DNA of 64,000 nucleotides, from contig NZ_FNJQ01000011.1 of assembly GCF_900104055.1 (NCBI RefSeq), positions 1 through 64,000 of the forward strand. Reading direction: 5' to 3'. The notes beneath the pieces were generated by a model that searched no databases, had not been told where the DNA came from, and worked only from the letters and a program-made list of their open reading frames with translations. This document shows, piece after piece, positions 17,987 to 27,800 of this stretch (position 1 is the first letter of the stretch; the number at the start of each line of letters is the position of its first letter). Source of the DNA: Pseudoselenomonas ruminantium. Its GTDB lineage: Bacteria; Bacillota; Negativicutes; Selenomonadales; Selenomonadaceae. The position numbers and the translations under genes were made by a program.

Positions 17987-19543
17987 ATGTATGAACTAAT
18001 CGGCAGCATTTGTGCTGTCTTCCAGAATCTTGCCGATCTGGTCTGGGGATTCCCCACGAATCTGGAATGGTATGCCCGGCTCCCCATCATCGGAGAATTG
18101 CCATTGGTCATCATTCTCTTAGTGGGAACTGGCATTTATTTCACCCTGCAGTTGGGTTTTGTGCAGGTCAAATATTTCCGCTATGGTCTGAACACCCTGA
18201 TACATAGCCAAAAGACGGAGCAGGGCATCAGCCCTTTGGCCTCATTCCTTCTCTCTACAGCCATGCGCGTAGGCCCCGGAAATATCCTGGGCGTGACGGG
18301 CGCAGTTTCCACGGGTGGTCCCGGCGCCTTGTTCTGGATGTGGTTCTCCGCCTTCTTCGGCATGGCCACGGCTTTTGTCGAATCTACGCTCTCGCAGATT
18401 TACAAGGATAAGCAAGGGGATGAATATGTCGGCGGCCTGCCCTGCTATGGACGGAAACTTTTGGGTGGTGCTGCCATCATCGGCGGGACTTTGAGTCTGC
18501 TGTATATCGTCTATGCCTTGCTCTGCATTCCAGCTCAGGGTTTTAATACCATATCGGCCATGACGGCCATCACGCAGAATATAACAGGCGTGGAGCTGGC
18601 CGCTGACAGCACGCTTGTCTGGATTTTCTTCCTGCTGCTGATGGGCGTAACCACGTTCTCCATCTTCGGTGGACTGCGCCGCATTACCAAAATCACCGAT
18701 GTACTCGTCCCCATCATGGCCGTTATCTATGTGGCCGCCGTTGTGATTATGGTCGCTCTGAACCTTGACCGTCTGCCCTGGTTCTTCTATGTGGTTGTAA
18801 CCGAAGCCTTCCATCCCGAGCCAATTTTCGACGGTGCTTTGGGTATTGCCCTCTCACAGGGTATCAAACGCGGCCTCATGAGCAACGAGGCCGGACAGGG
18901 CACGCTGTCCATGCCCGCTGCAGTCTCCCATGCCAAACATCCCTGCGACCAAGGCATCATTCAGGCCATCGGCGTCTTCCTTGACACCATGGTCATCTGC
19001 ACGCTGACAGGCTTCGTCCTCATCATGGGACAAGCATGGCTCGGCAATGGCGCTGCGGCTTGGATGGAAATGGGCCGTCTGGAAAAATTCCTGTTCTCCT
19101 GTGCACAGCTCTTAGGCGGTGGTGTTGGTTATGGGCTGGCTACGCTGGTTATCAGCATCTGCTTTGGCATCTTCGCCTTTACCTGCCTGCTGGGTTTCCT
19201 GTCCTTCTCGGAAATCTGCGCCCGGCAGATTTCCCATAACAAGATGTTCATTGCCTCCGTCCGTCTGGTGAATTTGACGGTACTGGCCTTCGGCATGGTC
19301 ACCAACATTGCCGGCTTTGACCTCAGCGCACTCTGGAACCTCAGCGACTTTGCCAATATCGTCATGGTCTGCTGCAACCTGCCGTTGCTCTATCTAGGTT
19401 TCGGCAAAGTGCAAAAAGCCTTCGCCAATTTCGAAGACCAGAAGGAAGAATTCAATTCTGAAACATTTGGTACGCCCGTGCCAGTTTGGGACGAATGCAG
19501 CACAGCATCAACTTTGCACATGATAAAGGATGCCCAGAGTTAA
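17987..19543 (+). CDS. Sodium:alanine/glycine symporter (AGCS family)
   Basis: Secondary transporter that imports alanine or glycine with sodium. The 518-residue protein has about eleven transmembrane segments and the family motifs GPGNILGVTGAVSTGGPGAL (about residues 94-113) and GIKRGLMSNEAGQGT (about 287-301). AGGAGG lies 9 bases before the ATG. The 3' end overlaps the convergent DUF3592 gene by 36 bases, so the last 12 codons are shared between opposite strands. Substrate choice between alanine and glycine cannot be read from the sequence. Confidence 0.93.
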   Translation: MYELIGSICAVFQNLADLVWGFPTNLEWYARLPIIGELPLVIILLVGTGIYFTLQLGFVQVKYFRYGLNTLIHSQKTEQGISPLASFLLSTAMRVGPGNILGVTGAVSTGGPGALFWMWFSAFFGMATAFVESTLSQIYKDKQGDEYVGGLPCYGRKLLGGAAIIGGTLSLLYIVYALLCIPAQGFNTISAMTAITQNITGVELAADSTLVWIFFLLLMGVTTFSIFGGLRRITKITDVLVPIMAVIYVAAVVIMVALNLDRLPWFFYVVVTEAFHPEPIFDGALGIALSQGIKRGLMSNEAGQGTLSMPAAVSHAKHPCDQGIIQAIGVFLDTMVICTLTGFVLIMGQAWLGNGAAAWMEMGRLEKFLFSCAQLLGGGVGYGLATLVISICFGIFAFTCLLGFLSFSEICARQISHNKMFIASVRLVNLTVLAFGMVTNIAGFDLSALWNLSDFANIVMVCCNLPLLYLGFGKVQKAFANFEDQKEEFNSETFGTPVPVWDECSTASTLHMIKDAQS

Positions 19544-19942
19544 TAACGTCATCAAGGTAAGACTCCACCCCACCAACCGAAAAATCATAATCAAGCGATC
19601 ATAGTTCCCAATGTTGGCATAAAAATTGCTTGGATTACCCGGTTCATAGTACAAGACGGTCTCAGCATATAATTCGCCTTGTTCCGATAAACCGACAGAT
19701 GATTTCTCCTCATAGTGCTTTCCCTGTACGTCATAAGCATATACCGGAAACCAAAAGTAATCCGTTGCACTACCATAATCATGCGCGACTCTTTCATGCG
19801 ACCAGCGAACCACCGTCCCCTTTGTCTCTGCCGTACAAACCGCTAATTTCTTTTTTATCTTCCATTTTATACCGACGGCTACCAATATGAATATAACGCC
19901 TACGAGCATAATAAACGCTGGCGCTAATAACCACTCAGACAT
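19508..19942 (-). CDS. DUF3592 domain membrane protein
   Basis: A 144-residue protein with one transmembrane helix at each end (about residues 5-28 and 118-140) and a soluble middle domain of DUF3592 type, including FPVYAYDVQGKHYEEKSSVG and VLYYEPGNPSNFY. The function of this family is unknown. The ATG at 19942 follows GAGGAG, and an in-frame start five codons earlier is less likely. The C-terminal codons overlap the end of the AGCS gene on the other strand, so the two transcripts must run through each other. Confidence 0.8.
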   Translation of the reverse strand: MSEWLLAPAFIMLVGVIFILVAVGIKWKIKKKLAVCTAETKGTVVRWSHERVAHDYGSATDYFWFPVYAYDVQGKHYEEKSSVGLSEQGELYAETVLYYEPGNPSNFYANIGNYDRLIMIFRLVGWSLTLMTLLTLGILYHVQS

Positions 19943-19974
19943 ATTTAATCTCCTCACATATGATATACATGGAA

Positions 19975-20009
19975 ACGGCTTGCAGATTTCTCTGCAAGCC
20001 GTCTTTTAT
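19975..20009. terminator. Terminator after the atp operon
   Basis: ACGGCTTGCAG (19975-19985) pairs with CTGCAAGCCGT (19992-20002). It lies 10 bases after the atpC stop. The T-rich tract is better on the + strand (CTTTTATT) than on the - strand (TTTCC), so it may work mainly as a strong hairpin end for the atp mRNA. Confidence 0.65.
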
Positions 20010-20012
20010 TGC

Positions 20013-20456
20013 TTATTTCAGATTCTCTATTTCCGTTCCCGTTGCTCTGAGGCGGGCGATGGCACGCCGCAGGGCCAGCTGAGCACGTTCGATATCGATG
20101 TTTCTGGCTTCGTCGCCTCCCTGATGGAAAGCAGCGATACGCTCTTTGGCGCGGTCCATGGCACGCTGAGCACGATTGATGTCGATATCAATGGGCTGTT
20201 CAGCGGCGGTGGCCAGCACCGTGATCTTTTCCGGCGTGACTTCCATGAAGCCGCCGGACACAGCGATAAGCTGTTCGTCCCTGTCGGAACCATTGAGGCG
20301 CACGCGCATGGCATGGGGCAGAAGGCCCGTCACCAAGGGAGCGTGCTTGGGCAGGATACCGAGCTCGCCGCCCGTGGAACGGACGATCAGCATGCCGATA
20401 TCTGCAGCATAAACCACTTTATCCGGGGAGACAATCTCTAGCTGAATCGTAGCCAT
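20013..20456 (-). CDS. atpC: ATP synthase F1 epsilon subunit
   Basis: Central-stalk subunit that links the rotor to gamma and can inhibit ATP hydrolysis. The 147-residue protein has the N-terminal beta-sandwich (MATIQLEIVSPDKVVYAADI, GELGILPKHAPLVTGL) and a C-terminal two-helix domain (AQRAMDRAKERIAAF, RAQLALRRAIARLRA). It is the last gene of the atp operon, three bases after atpD, and is followed by a strong hairpin. Confidence 0.96.
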   Translation of the reverse strand: MATIQLEIVSPDKVVYAADIGMLIVRSTGGELGILPKHAPLVTGLLPHAMRVRLNGSDRDEQLIAVSGGFMEVTPEKITVLATAAEQPIDIDINRAQRAMDRAKERIAAFHQGGDEARNIDIERAQLALRRAIARLRATGTEIENLK

Positions 20457-20459
20457 AGA

Positions 20460-21884
<1,425 letters not shown>

Positions 21885-21895
21885 TTACGATGCCC

Positions 21896-22747
21896 TTATT
21901 TCAGAGCTTCGGCACCGCCAACGATCTCGGTGATTTCGTTGGTGATACCTGCCTGACGTACCTTGTTGTAGTAGAGGTCCAGTTTGCTGATAAGCTCTTC
22001 TGCGTTGTCCGTTGCATTGCTCATGGCGTTCATGCGGGAGCTGAGTTCGCTAGCCGCAGACTGCAGGAGCGCTGCATAGATCGTGGTGTAGAGATACTGC
22101 GGCAGCAGGCTCCCCAACACCGTAGCTGCATCCGGTTCATAGATGTACTCGGTATGCGGCCCTTCCGCCTCAGACTCTGCCTCAAAAGGCAGGAGCTTTA
22201 AGACCTGGGGTTCACAGTTGATGGCCGAGATGAACTTCGTATAAACCATCTGCACTTCGCGGATCTCGCCGGTCTTGAAACGTTCCACCAGATCATCGGC
22301 CAGTTTCTTGGCCAGATCGAAGTTGGGGCGCTCGCTGACGCCGATAACGCTCTTTACTACATCGTAACCACGATTCTTGAAGTAGCTGGCACCCTTGCGG
22401 CCGACGATGACCATCGGGGTGTTTGCCTTATCCTCTACCAGTGCTTCCGCTGCCTTGCAGGCGTTGGATGAATAAGCACCGGCAAGGCCCTTGTCACTGG
22501 TGACAAGCAAAATGAGCTTTTTGCCGTCCTCATGCTTAGTCAGCAGGGGATGGGAAAAATCATTTCCCGCGGTAGCAGCAATCTGCTGTACCACCTGCAC
22601 GACCTTTTCTGCATAAGGTTTGTTGGCAAGTGCTGCCTCTTTGGCATGACGGAGACGCGAAGTCGCCACCATGTTCATGGCACTGGTTATCTGCTTGGTA
22701 CTCTTTACGCTCTTAATGCGATGGCGGATGTCCTGTAAACTAGCCAA
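21896..22747 (-). CDS. atpG: ATP synthase F1 gamma subunit
   Basis: Rotor shaft of F1, 283 residues. The N-terminal helix (ASLQDIRHRIKSVKSTKQIT) and the C-terminal helix with SSRMNAMSNATDNAEELI form the coiled coil that turns inside the alpha/beta ring, with a Rossmann-like middle (VTSDKGLAGAYSSN). It sits 20 bases after atpA and 23 before atpD. Confidence 0.97.
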   Translation of the reverse strand: MASLQDIRHRIKSVKSTKQITSAMNMVATSRLRHAKEAALANKPYAEKVVQVVQQIAATAGNDFSHPLLTKHEDGKKLILLVTSDKGLAGAYSSNACKAAEALVEDKANTPMVIVGRKGASYFKNRGYDVVKSVIGVSERPNFDLAKKLADDLVERFKTGEIREVQMVYTKFISAINCEPQVLKLLPFEAESEAEGPHTEYIYEPDAATVLGSLLPQYLYTTIYAALLQSAASELSSRMNAMSNATDNAEELISKLDLYYNKVRQAGITNEITEIVGGAEALK

Positions 22748-22767
22748 AAAGAATCACCTCGCTAACC

Positions 22768-24285
22768 TTATGCCATTTTGTATGTTACAGTTTCCTTGAA
22801 TTCTTCGATAGCTTTCTTGAGGTCAGCCTCAATCGCATCATCAAGTTTCTTCTGCTCGGCAATCTTGTCCCCGATATCCGGATGCTGAGCGCGCATGAAC
22901 TTCAGGAAGTCATTGTGGAACTCAACAACACGTTCTACCGGAATGTCTGCGAGGAAACCGCGGACAGCGGTGAAAATCACCATAACCTGTTCCTGTACGA
23001 GGAGCGGGCTATACTGTGCCTGTTTCAGGGTTTCAACCATGCGGGCACCGCGGTCGAGCTGTGCCTTCGTGGCCTTATCGAGGTCAGATGCAAACTGAGC
23101 AAATGCTGCCAGTTCGCGATACTGAGCCAGGTCAAGACGCATGGTACCAGCAACCTGCTTCATGGCTTTGATCTGTGCCGAGCCGCCTACGCGGGATACG
23201 GACAGACCTACGTTGATAGCCGGACGGATACCGGAGTAGAAGGCATCGGATTCCAGCATGATCTGACCATCGGTAATGGAGATTACGTTGGTCGGAATGT
23301 AAGCGGAAACGTCGCCGGCCTGGGTTTCGATGATCGGCAGGGCCGTGATGGAACCACCGCCCAGTTCGTCACTGAGCTTCGCTGCACGTTCGAGCAGACG
23401 GGAATGTAAGTAGAATACATCACCAGGATATGCTTCACGTCCGGGCGGTCTGCGGAGCAGCAGGGACATAGCGCGGTACGCAGCTGCATGCTTCGTCAGG
23501 TCATCGTATACGCAAAGGCAGGCTTTGCCCTGGTACATGAAGTGTTCGGCCATCGCAACACCGGCATAAGGAGCCAGATACTGCAGCGGCGCACTGTCAG
23601 CAGCCGTAGCAGCTACGACGATGGTGTACTTCATGGCACCGGCTTCTTCCAAGGTCTTAACCACACGGGCTACCGTGGAAGCCTTCTGACCGATGGCTAC
23701 ATAAACGCAGATACAATCCTGGCCCTTCTGGTTGAGGATGGTATCAACGGCGATAGCCGTCTTACCGATACCACGGTCACCGATGATGAGTTCGCGCTGG
23801 CCGCGGCCGATAGGTACGAGGGCATCGATAGCCTTCAAACCGGTCTGCAGCGGTTCATGTACGGACTTGCGGTCCGCAATGCCCGGTGCGCGGTACTCAA
23901 CGGGACGGAAGGTGTCGGCTTTGATGTCGCCCTTGCCATCGATCGGACGGCCGATAGCGTCAACAACGCGGCCGATCATGGCTTCGCCTACCGGCACCTG
24001 CATGATCTTGCCCGTGCGCTTAACCTGCGCACCTTCTTTGATCTGGGTTTCGCCGCCTAAGATAACGGCACCCACGTTGTCCTGTTCAAGGTTCAGGACC
24101 AAACCATATATATCATTACCAAAATCCAACAGCTCACCAGCCATGGCTTTTTCGAGACCATGGATATGGGCGATACCATCACCGATTTCGATAACCGTAC
24201 CAACTTCATCGACGTTCAAGTCTACTTCGTAGTTCTTGATTTGGTCTTTGATGATGGCCGTTATTTCTTCCGGATTCATTTTCAT
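22768..24285 (-). CDS. atpA: ATP synthase F1 alpha subunit
   Basis: Non-catalytic nucleotide-binding subunit of F1, 505 residues. It has Walker [10 protein letters not shown] near residue 170, the [11 protein letters not shown] stretch, and [15 protein letters not shown] carrying the arginine finger region. The ribosome site is weak; ATG at 24285 and ATG at 24279 are both possible starts. It lies in canonical order after atpH. Confidence 0.98.
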   Translation of the reverse strand: MKMNPEEITAIIKDQIKNYEVDLNVDEVGTVIEIGDGIAHIHGLEKAMAGELLDFGNDIYGLVLNLEQDNVGAVILGGETQIKEGAQVKRTGKIMQVPVGEAMIGRVVDAIGRPIDGKGDIKADTFRPVEYRAPGIADRKSVHEPLQTGLKAIDALVPIGRGQRELIIGDRGIGKTAIAVDTILNQKGQDCICVYVAIGQKASTVARVVKTLEEAGAMKYTIVVAATAADSAPLQYLAPYAGVAMAEHFMYQGKACLCVYDDLTKHAAAYRAMSLLLRRPPGREAYPGDVFYLHSRLLERAAKLSDELGGGSITALPIIETQAGDVSAYIPTNVISITDGQIMLESDAFYSGIRPAINVGLSVSRVGGSAQIKAMKQVAGTMRLDLAQYRELAAFAQFASDLDKATKAQLDRGARMVETLKQAQYSPLLVQEQVMVIFTAVRGFLADIPVERVVEFHNDFLKFMRAQHPDIGDKIAEQKKLDDAIEADLKKAIEEFKETVTYKMA

Positions 24286-24309
24286 AACTTCGCTGTCACC
24301 CCAGTTTCA

Positions 24310-24852
24310 TCACTTGCTCGTCAGTAATTCTTTTTGCAGCGCCTGGAGGCGTCCGGCCACACTGCCGTCGATACGGCGGTCGCCGATCTTGACTACCACG
24401 CCGCCCAAAAGGGCCGGATTCTCGTGGAGTCTGAGTTCCACCTTTTTCCCGGTAACCTGCTGCAGTTTCTGAGCGATCTTTTCCTGCTGTGCCTTGGTTG
24501 CGGGCTGAGCCGTCGTCACATCGGCAATCACGATGCCGCGGGCGGCATTGGCCATTTCCCGATACTGTTCGGCAATCACGGGCAGCAAGGCAAAGCGGCG
24601 TTTATCCACCAAAAGGAACAGGAAATTGTAGATGTTCGGAGAAAGCTCCCCTTCATACATCTTCCTCACCAGTTCTTTTTTCGCCTTGCGCTCCACCTGC
24701 GGATTGGCAAAGAAAGCCTTGGCTTCCGGAACAGCTTCGAGGTCGTTCTTGACTTCGAGCAGCTCCTCGCCATATTTTTCCAATTTGCCTTCTTCTTCAG
24801 CCAGTTCAAAGATCGCACGGGAATATTTATGTGCAAGCTGTAAGTTTAGCAT
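24310..24852 (-). CDS. atpH: ATP synthase F1 delta subunit
   Basis: Peripheral-stalk subunit that ties the F1 head to subunit b. The 180-residue protein has an N-terminal helical domain (AHKYSRAIFELAEEEGKLEK) and the C-terminal family motif (HENPALLGGVVVKIGDRRID). Its start overlaps the end of atpF by seven bases, indicating coupled translation. Confidence 0.96.
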   Translation of the reverse strand: MLNLQLAHKYSRAIFELAEEEGKLEKYGEELLEVKNDLEAVPEAKAFFANPQVERKAKKELVRKMYEGELSPNIYNFLFLLVDKRRFALLPVIAEQYREMANAARGIVIADVTTAQPATKAQQEKIAQKLQQVTGKKVELRLHENPALLGGVVVKIGDRRIDGSVAGRLQALQKELLTSK

Positions 24853-25349
24853 GGCAGATCACCAATCTTATCCTTGTCCAGCTTATCCACAAATTCCGTG
24901 ATAAGCGCTTCGTTGTCAGCTGCATCCAGATTCTTGGCAATGATCTTGCCAGCAGCTGCCATGGAAAGTGCCACCATTTCGGTGCGCAGTTTCTCAACAG
25001 CCTTAGCACGGTCACGCTCGATATCTGCCTGAGCGGATTTCTTCATCTGCTCAATATCAGCTTTCACCTTCTGCTCCTCTGCCTCACGGAACTCAGCAGC
25101 ACGCTTCTCCGCATTCTTCTGAATCTCTTCAGCTTTCTTGGTAGCGGCAGCAAGTTTTGCCTTGTATTCGGCCAGCAGCTTGTCTGCCTCTGCCGCATCG
25201 GCATCGGCTTTATCAAGGCTTTCCTGAATCTTATCCTGACGGGCTTTGAGCATATTCACTACGGGCTTATACGCAAATGCACGGAGCAGAACAACCAGGA
25301 TCAGGAAGTTGATGATCTGTGCAAAAAACGTCCCATTTAATTCGATCAA
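24846..25349 (-). CDS. atpF: ATP synthase Fo subunit b
   Basis: Peripheral stalk of ATP synthase, 167 residues. One membrane helix lies at the N-terminus (residues about 7-27, FFAQIINFLILVVLL), followed by a long Ala/Lys/Glu-rich amphipathic helix (ARQDKIQESLDKADADAAEA onward) that dimerises as a right-handed coiled coil. Only one b gene is present, so the stalk is a homodimer. It lies between atpE and atpH. Confidence 0.96.
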   Translation of the reverse strand: MIELNGTFFAQIINFLILVVLLRAFAYKPVVNMLKARQDKIQESLDKADADAAEADKLLAEYKAKLAAATKKAEEIQKNAEKRAAEFREAEEQKVKADIEQMKKSAQADIERDRAKAVEKLRTEMVALSMAAAGKIIAKNLDAADNEALITEFVDKLDKDKIGDLPC

Positions 25350-25388
25350 TTCCTATGCCCCCTTTTTTATCAACTACATCAAAAATGA

Positions 25389-25640
25389 TTATTTGATGAG
25401 CGGGTTAGCATAGAGCATGATGAGGGCAACAACCGTTGCAATGATAGCCATGGACTCGATCAGACCAACGGAGATCAGGGTGTTGGTGAAGAGCGTGCTC
25501 TTGGCTTCCGGCTGGCGGGTGATACCTTCGATGAAGCGGCTCGTTACAAGACCATCACCGATACCAGCGCCGATTGCGGCAAGACCCATCGTAATACCTG
25601 CGCCAACCAGAGCAGCGGCTACCATAATTGCGTTTTCCAT
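25389..25640 (-). CDS. atpE: ATP synthase Fo subunit c
   Basis: Ion-carrying ring subunit, 83 residues, a two-helix hairpin. The RQPEAK loop is at 42-47. The ion-binding carboxylate is E62 in GLIESMAII. Helix 1 has IGAGIGDG with D29 where sodium-type rings have Gln. S63 follows E62, as in sodium-binding rings, but the Thr and Tyr that complete the sodium site are M64 and I67. Ion choice is therefore ambiguous. D29 corresponds to the mycobacterial AtpE aspartate of the GIGDG motif. AGGAGG lies 8 bases before the ATG. Confidence 0.97.
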   Translation of the reverse strand: MENAIMVAAALVGAGITMGLAAIGAGIGDGLVTSRFIEGITRQPEAKSTLFTNTLISVGLIESMAIIATVVALIMLYANPLIK

Positions 25641-25688
25641 GAAAAAATCCTCCTTAATACCTTTAACTTCAAAATTCCCAGTTTGGTT

Positions 25689-26363
25689 TTAGCCTTCCTC
25701 TTCGCTCTTCACTGCATTGGCCAGATATGCCATGGACAGCATGGTGAAGATGAAAGCCTGTACTCCGCCGATGAAGATACTGAACGCCAGCCAGATTACT
25801 GACGGGATCGGCATCCAAATTGGCATGAGCTGCAGCAGGATGATGATAAGGATTTCACCTGCCAGGATGTTGCCGAATAGACGGAAGGCCAGCGTAATGG
25901 GCTTGGCGACTTCCTCTATGGCGTTGATGATCACAAAGACCGGCGTGGGCTGGAAGAAATGAGCGATGTAATGACCGCCCTTCATATAAAGCCCCAGTCC
26001 GTGTACCATCACGATGACCAAGAGTGCAAGGCCTAAAGTGGTGTTCAAGTCATTTGTCGGGGATGCCATCTTTGGGATAAGCCCCAGCCAGTTGGAAACC
26101 AGCAGGAACATAAAGAGCGACACGACAAAGGGCGCCAGGAAGCGTCCGTTCTTGCCCATGGTCGCATCAATCTGTTCATGCAGCCAGACCACGATTGCTT
26201 CCACCACATTCTGCCAGCCGGTTGGTACCAGTTGCAGATTGCGGGTTGCCAATACTGCGATCAGCAGTACGATAGCCATCGTAATCCAAGTCATGACCAG
26301 AGTTTCCCAATTGAAGGTAAAGCCGGCAAACTGCACTACTTCGCGAACACCGATTTCATGCAT
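25689..26363 (-). CDS. atpB: ATP synthase Fo subunit a
   Basis: Stator channel subunit of Fo, 224 residues, five to six transmembrane segments. The essential arginine is in ITLAFRLFGNILAGEI (about residues 155-170), and the C-terminal helix carries FIGGVQAFIFTMLSMAYLA. The ATG at 26363 lies 9 bases after GGAGGAGG; a TTG at 26372 is an unlikely alternative. It is the second gene of the operon, after atpI. Confidence 0.97.
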   Translation of the reverse strand: MHEIGVREVVQFAGFTFNWETLVMTWITMAIVLLIAVLATRNLQLVPTGWQNVVEAIVVWLHEQIDATMGKNGRFLAPFVVSLFMFLLVSNWLGLIPKMASPTNDLNTTLGLALLVIVMVHGLGLYMKGGHYIAHFFQPTPVFVIINAIEEVAKPITLAFRLFGNILAGEILIIILLQLMPIWMPIPSVIWLAFSIFIGGVQAFIFTMLSMAYLANAVKSEEEG

Positions 26364-26397
26364 ATACCTCAACCTCCTCCCAGGAATTCCTGAGTTA

Positions 26398-26769
26398 CTA
26401 TTTGGCGCTATTCATGCGGATCATAAGAACCATAGCCCAGGCATAACAGAGGACGAAGCCCAGCGCTGTCATGCTGAACACCTGCGTAGAAATCTGGACT
26501 GCTGCGAACAGGACGATAAATAATACCAGTAGTCGCAAAACCAGCCCCCAAAGCATCTGCCGCTTCGCATTGCCAGCTGATAGCTGCGCGGCTCTCCACA
26601 GCCGCATGGACATGTTTCCTAAAAATACCAGGCCCGTAATGAAGCCAATGATAAGCGCCCCGATAAGCTCTGCCGTGCCATTTGCCACGAGCATGCTGCC
26701 TATCGCAAGGGTAATTACCCCCAACCCCATTATAAACCTTTTCATGAATATCGACAAAACTTCTTTCAT
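26398..26769 (-). CDS. atpI: ATP synthase protein I (AtpI)
   Basis: Small membrane protein at the head of many atp operons, thought to assist c-ring assembly or magnesium handling. The 123-residue protein has four transmembrane segments (about 12-30, 34-53, 72-92, 97-115). The sequence is poorly conserved in the family, so the call rests on length, topology and position just before atpB. The start follows a GGAGGAATATG context. Confidence 0.85.
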   Translation of the reverse strand: MKEVLSIFMKRFIMGLGVITLAIGSMLVANGTAELIGALIIGFITGLVFLGNMSMRLWRAAQLSAGNAKRQMLWGLVLRLLVLFIVLFAAVQISTQVFSMTALGFVLCYAWAMVLMIRMNSAK

Positions 26770-27009
26770 ATTCCTCCCTCGGCAAAAAAATTGCCTTTCA
26801 GTTGAATAATGAATATTAGGCTATTGCCCATCTTATACAATTCAACATAAAGATAAAAAACCCTTTTTTTAAAAAGAATTTTTATAAGTTTTTTTGCATT
26901 TTTTTCCATTGCCATAAAGGAATATTTATGGGATTTTTTTATGGAATTATTGATATTTATATTACGATAAATCAATTTTCCAACTTTGTCCCATTTGGTC
27001 GCAATGACT

Positions 27010-27038
27010 ATTATAGGCAAATTATTGTTAAAAGGCAA
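27010..27038 (-). promoter_or_regulatory. Promoter of the atp operon
   Basis: On the - strand TTGCCT (27038-27033), a 17-base spacer and a perfect TATAAT (27015-27010). The predicted start near 27003 leaves a leader of about 235 bases before atpI. Confidence 0.7.
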
Positions 27039-27110
27039 GAAATAATTAAAAATATGATTAAATTTATTTATTCTAATAATTTATATTTATTATTGCATAA
27101 AAAACCACAA

Positions 27111-27134
27111 AAAAACCTTCCCCTAAAGGGGAAG
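27111..27134 (-). terminator. Terminator of hsp20
   Basis: On the - strand CCTTCCCCTTTAGGGGAAGG (27134-27115) is followed by TTTTTTTG. It lies 23 bases after the hsp20 stop. Confidence 0.85.
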
Positions 27135-27157
27135 GTTAAGAAGAAAAGCTTATTCTT

Positions 27158-27619
27158 TTACCGGATATTGATTGTTGTCGAATGCTGTACTTCTGCGGCC
27201 TTCGGCATCTTTACCATCAATACGCCATCCTTGAATTCTGCATCGATCCTGCTTTCATCGATATTGTCGATGTAGAAGGAACGGCTGACCGAACCCATGC
27301 GGCGCTCCCGGCGGATGTAATTGCCCTTATCATCCTTGTCGCCGGACTCACTCTGCTGCTGGGCGGAAATGGTCAGATAACCATTCTGATAACTCAGGTT
27401 CACATCCTCTTTCTTCATGCCCGGCAGGTCTGCGGTGAGTTCATAATGATCGCCATTATCCTTGACATCCACCCGCATACCGCCGCCGGCACTGAAATCC
27501 GACATCGTGGGGAAGAAATCATCATGGAAGAACGGCTCATTGAACACATCCCAGATACTACGCGGAGCATTACCTGCTGCCAAATCCTTGCGACCGCCAA
27601 ATGGAACCAGACCAAACAT
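27158..27619 (-). CDS. Hsp20/alpha-crystallin family small heat shock protein
   Basis: ATP-independent holdase chaperone that binds unfolding proteins. The 153-residue protein has an N-terminal variable arm (FGLVPFGGRKDLAAGNAPRS), the alpha-crystallin domain (MRVDVKDNGDHYELTADLPG, EDVNLSYQNGYLTISAQQ, RRMGSVSRSFYIDNID, KDGVLMVKMPKA) and a short C-terminal IxI-like tail (INIR). The ATG at 27619 gives the usual MFGLVPF start. An upstream in-frame ATG is less likely. It is monocistronic, with tandem repeats overlapping its promoter. Confidence 0.95.
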   Translation of the reverse strand: MFGLVPFGGRKDLAAGNAPRSIWDVFNEPFFHDDFFPTMSDFSAGGGMRVDVKDNGDHYELTADLPGMKKEDVNLSYQNGYLTISAQQQSESGDKDDKGNYIRRERRMGSVSRSFYIDNIDESRIDAEFKDGVLMVKMPKAAEVQHSTTINIR

Positions 27620-27735
27620 AATCAGCAACCCCTTTCTCATATATACCGGCCAAGGGAGCTTGCTGTGCCTCTCTTGACTATTTGTAACATTTCCAACCAG
27701 GTGGCTTTCGCATTGCCTCTTTCCTGATTACAAGT

Positions 27736-27776
27736 ATATAATAACACAAATAGTCAAAAAGTCAATAGGTCAAAAA
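27736..27776 (-). promoter_or_regulatory. hsp20 promoter with tandem 8-bp repeat operator
   Basis: The + strand carries GTCAAAAA, GTCAATAG and GTCAAAAA in direct tandem at 27753-27776. Read on the - strand, the repeats supply TTGACT -35 elements, with an AT-rich -10 (ATTATA or TTATAT) about 17-18 bases downstream near 27736-27741. Half-sites GTCAA recall CtsR boxes, but the 8-base spacing differs from the CtsR consensus. Confidence 0.5.
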
Positions 27777-27800
27777 GAAAAGTTTTTTAAGGAAGGCTTT

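Larger units (their letters stand above)
26770..27157. other. AT-rich intergenic region holding the atp promoter and leader
   Basis: 388 bases between atpI and hsp20. It holds the atp promoter (27010-27038), a predicted AT-rich 5' leader of about 235 bases and the hsp20 terminator near 27113. Short open frames here are low-complexity and lack ribosome sites, so I see no gene. Confidence 0.7.

Noticed and set aside
26766-27038. 90-codon - strand open frame before atpI
   Set aside because: Low-complexity Lys/Ile/Asn content, no ribosome site, and it covers the atp promoter and leader.
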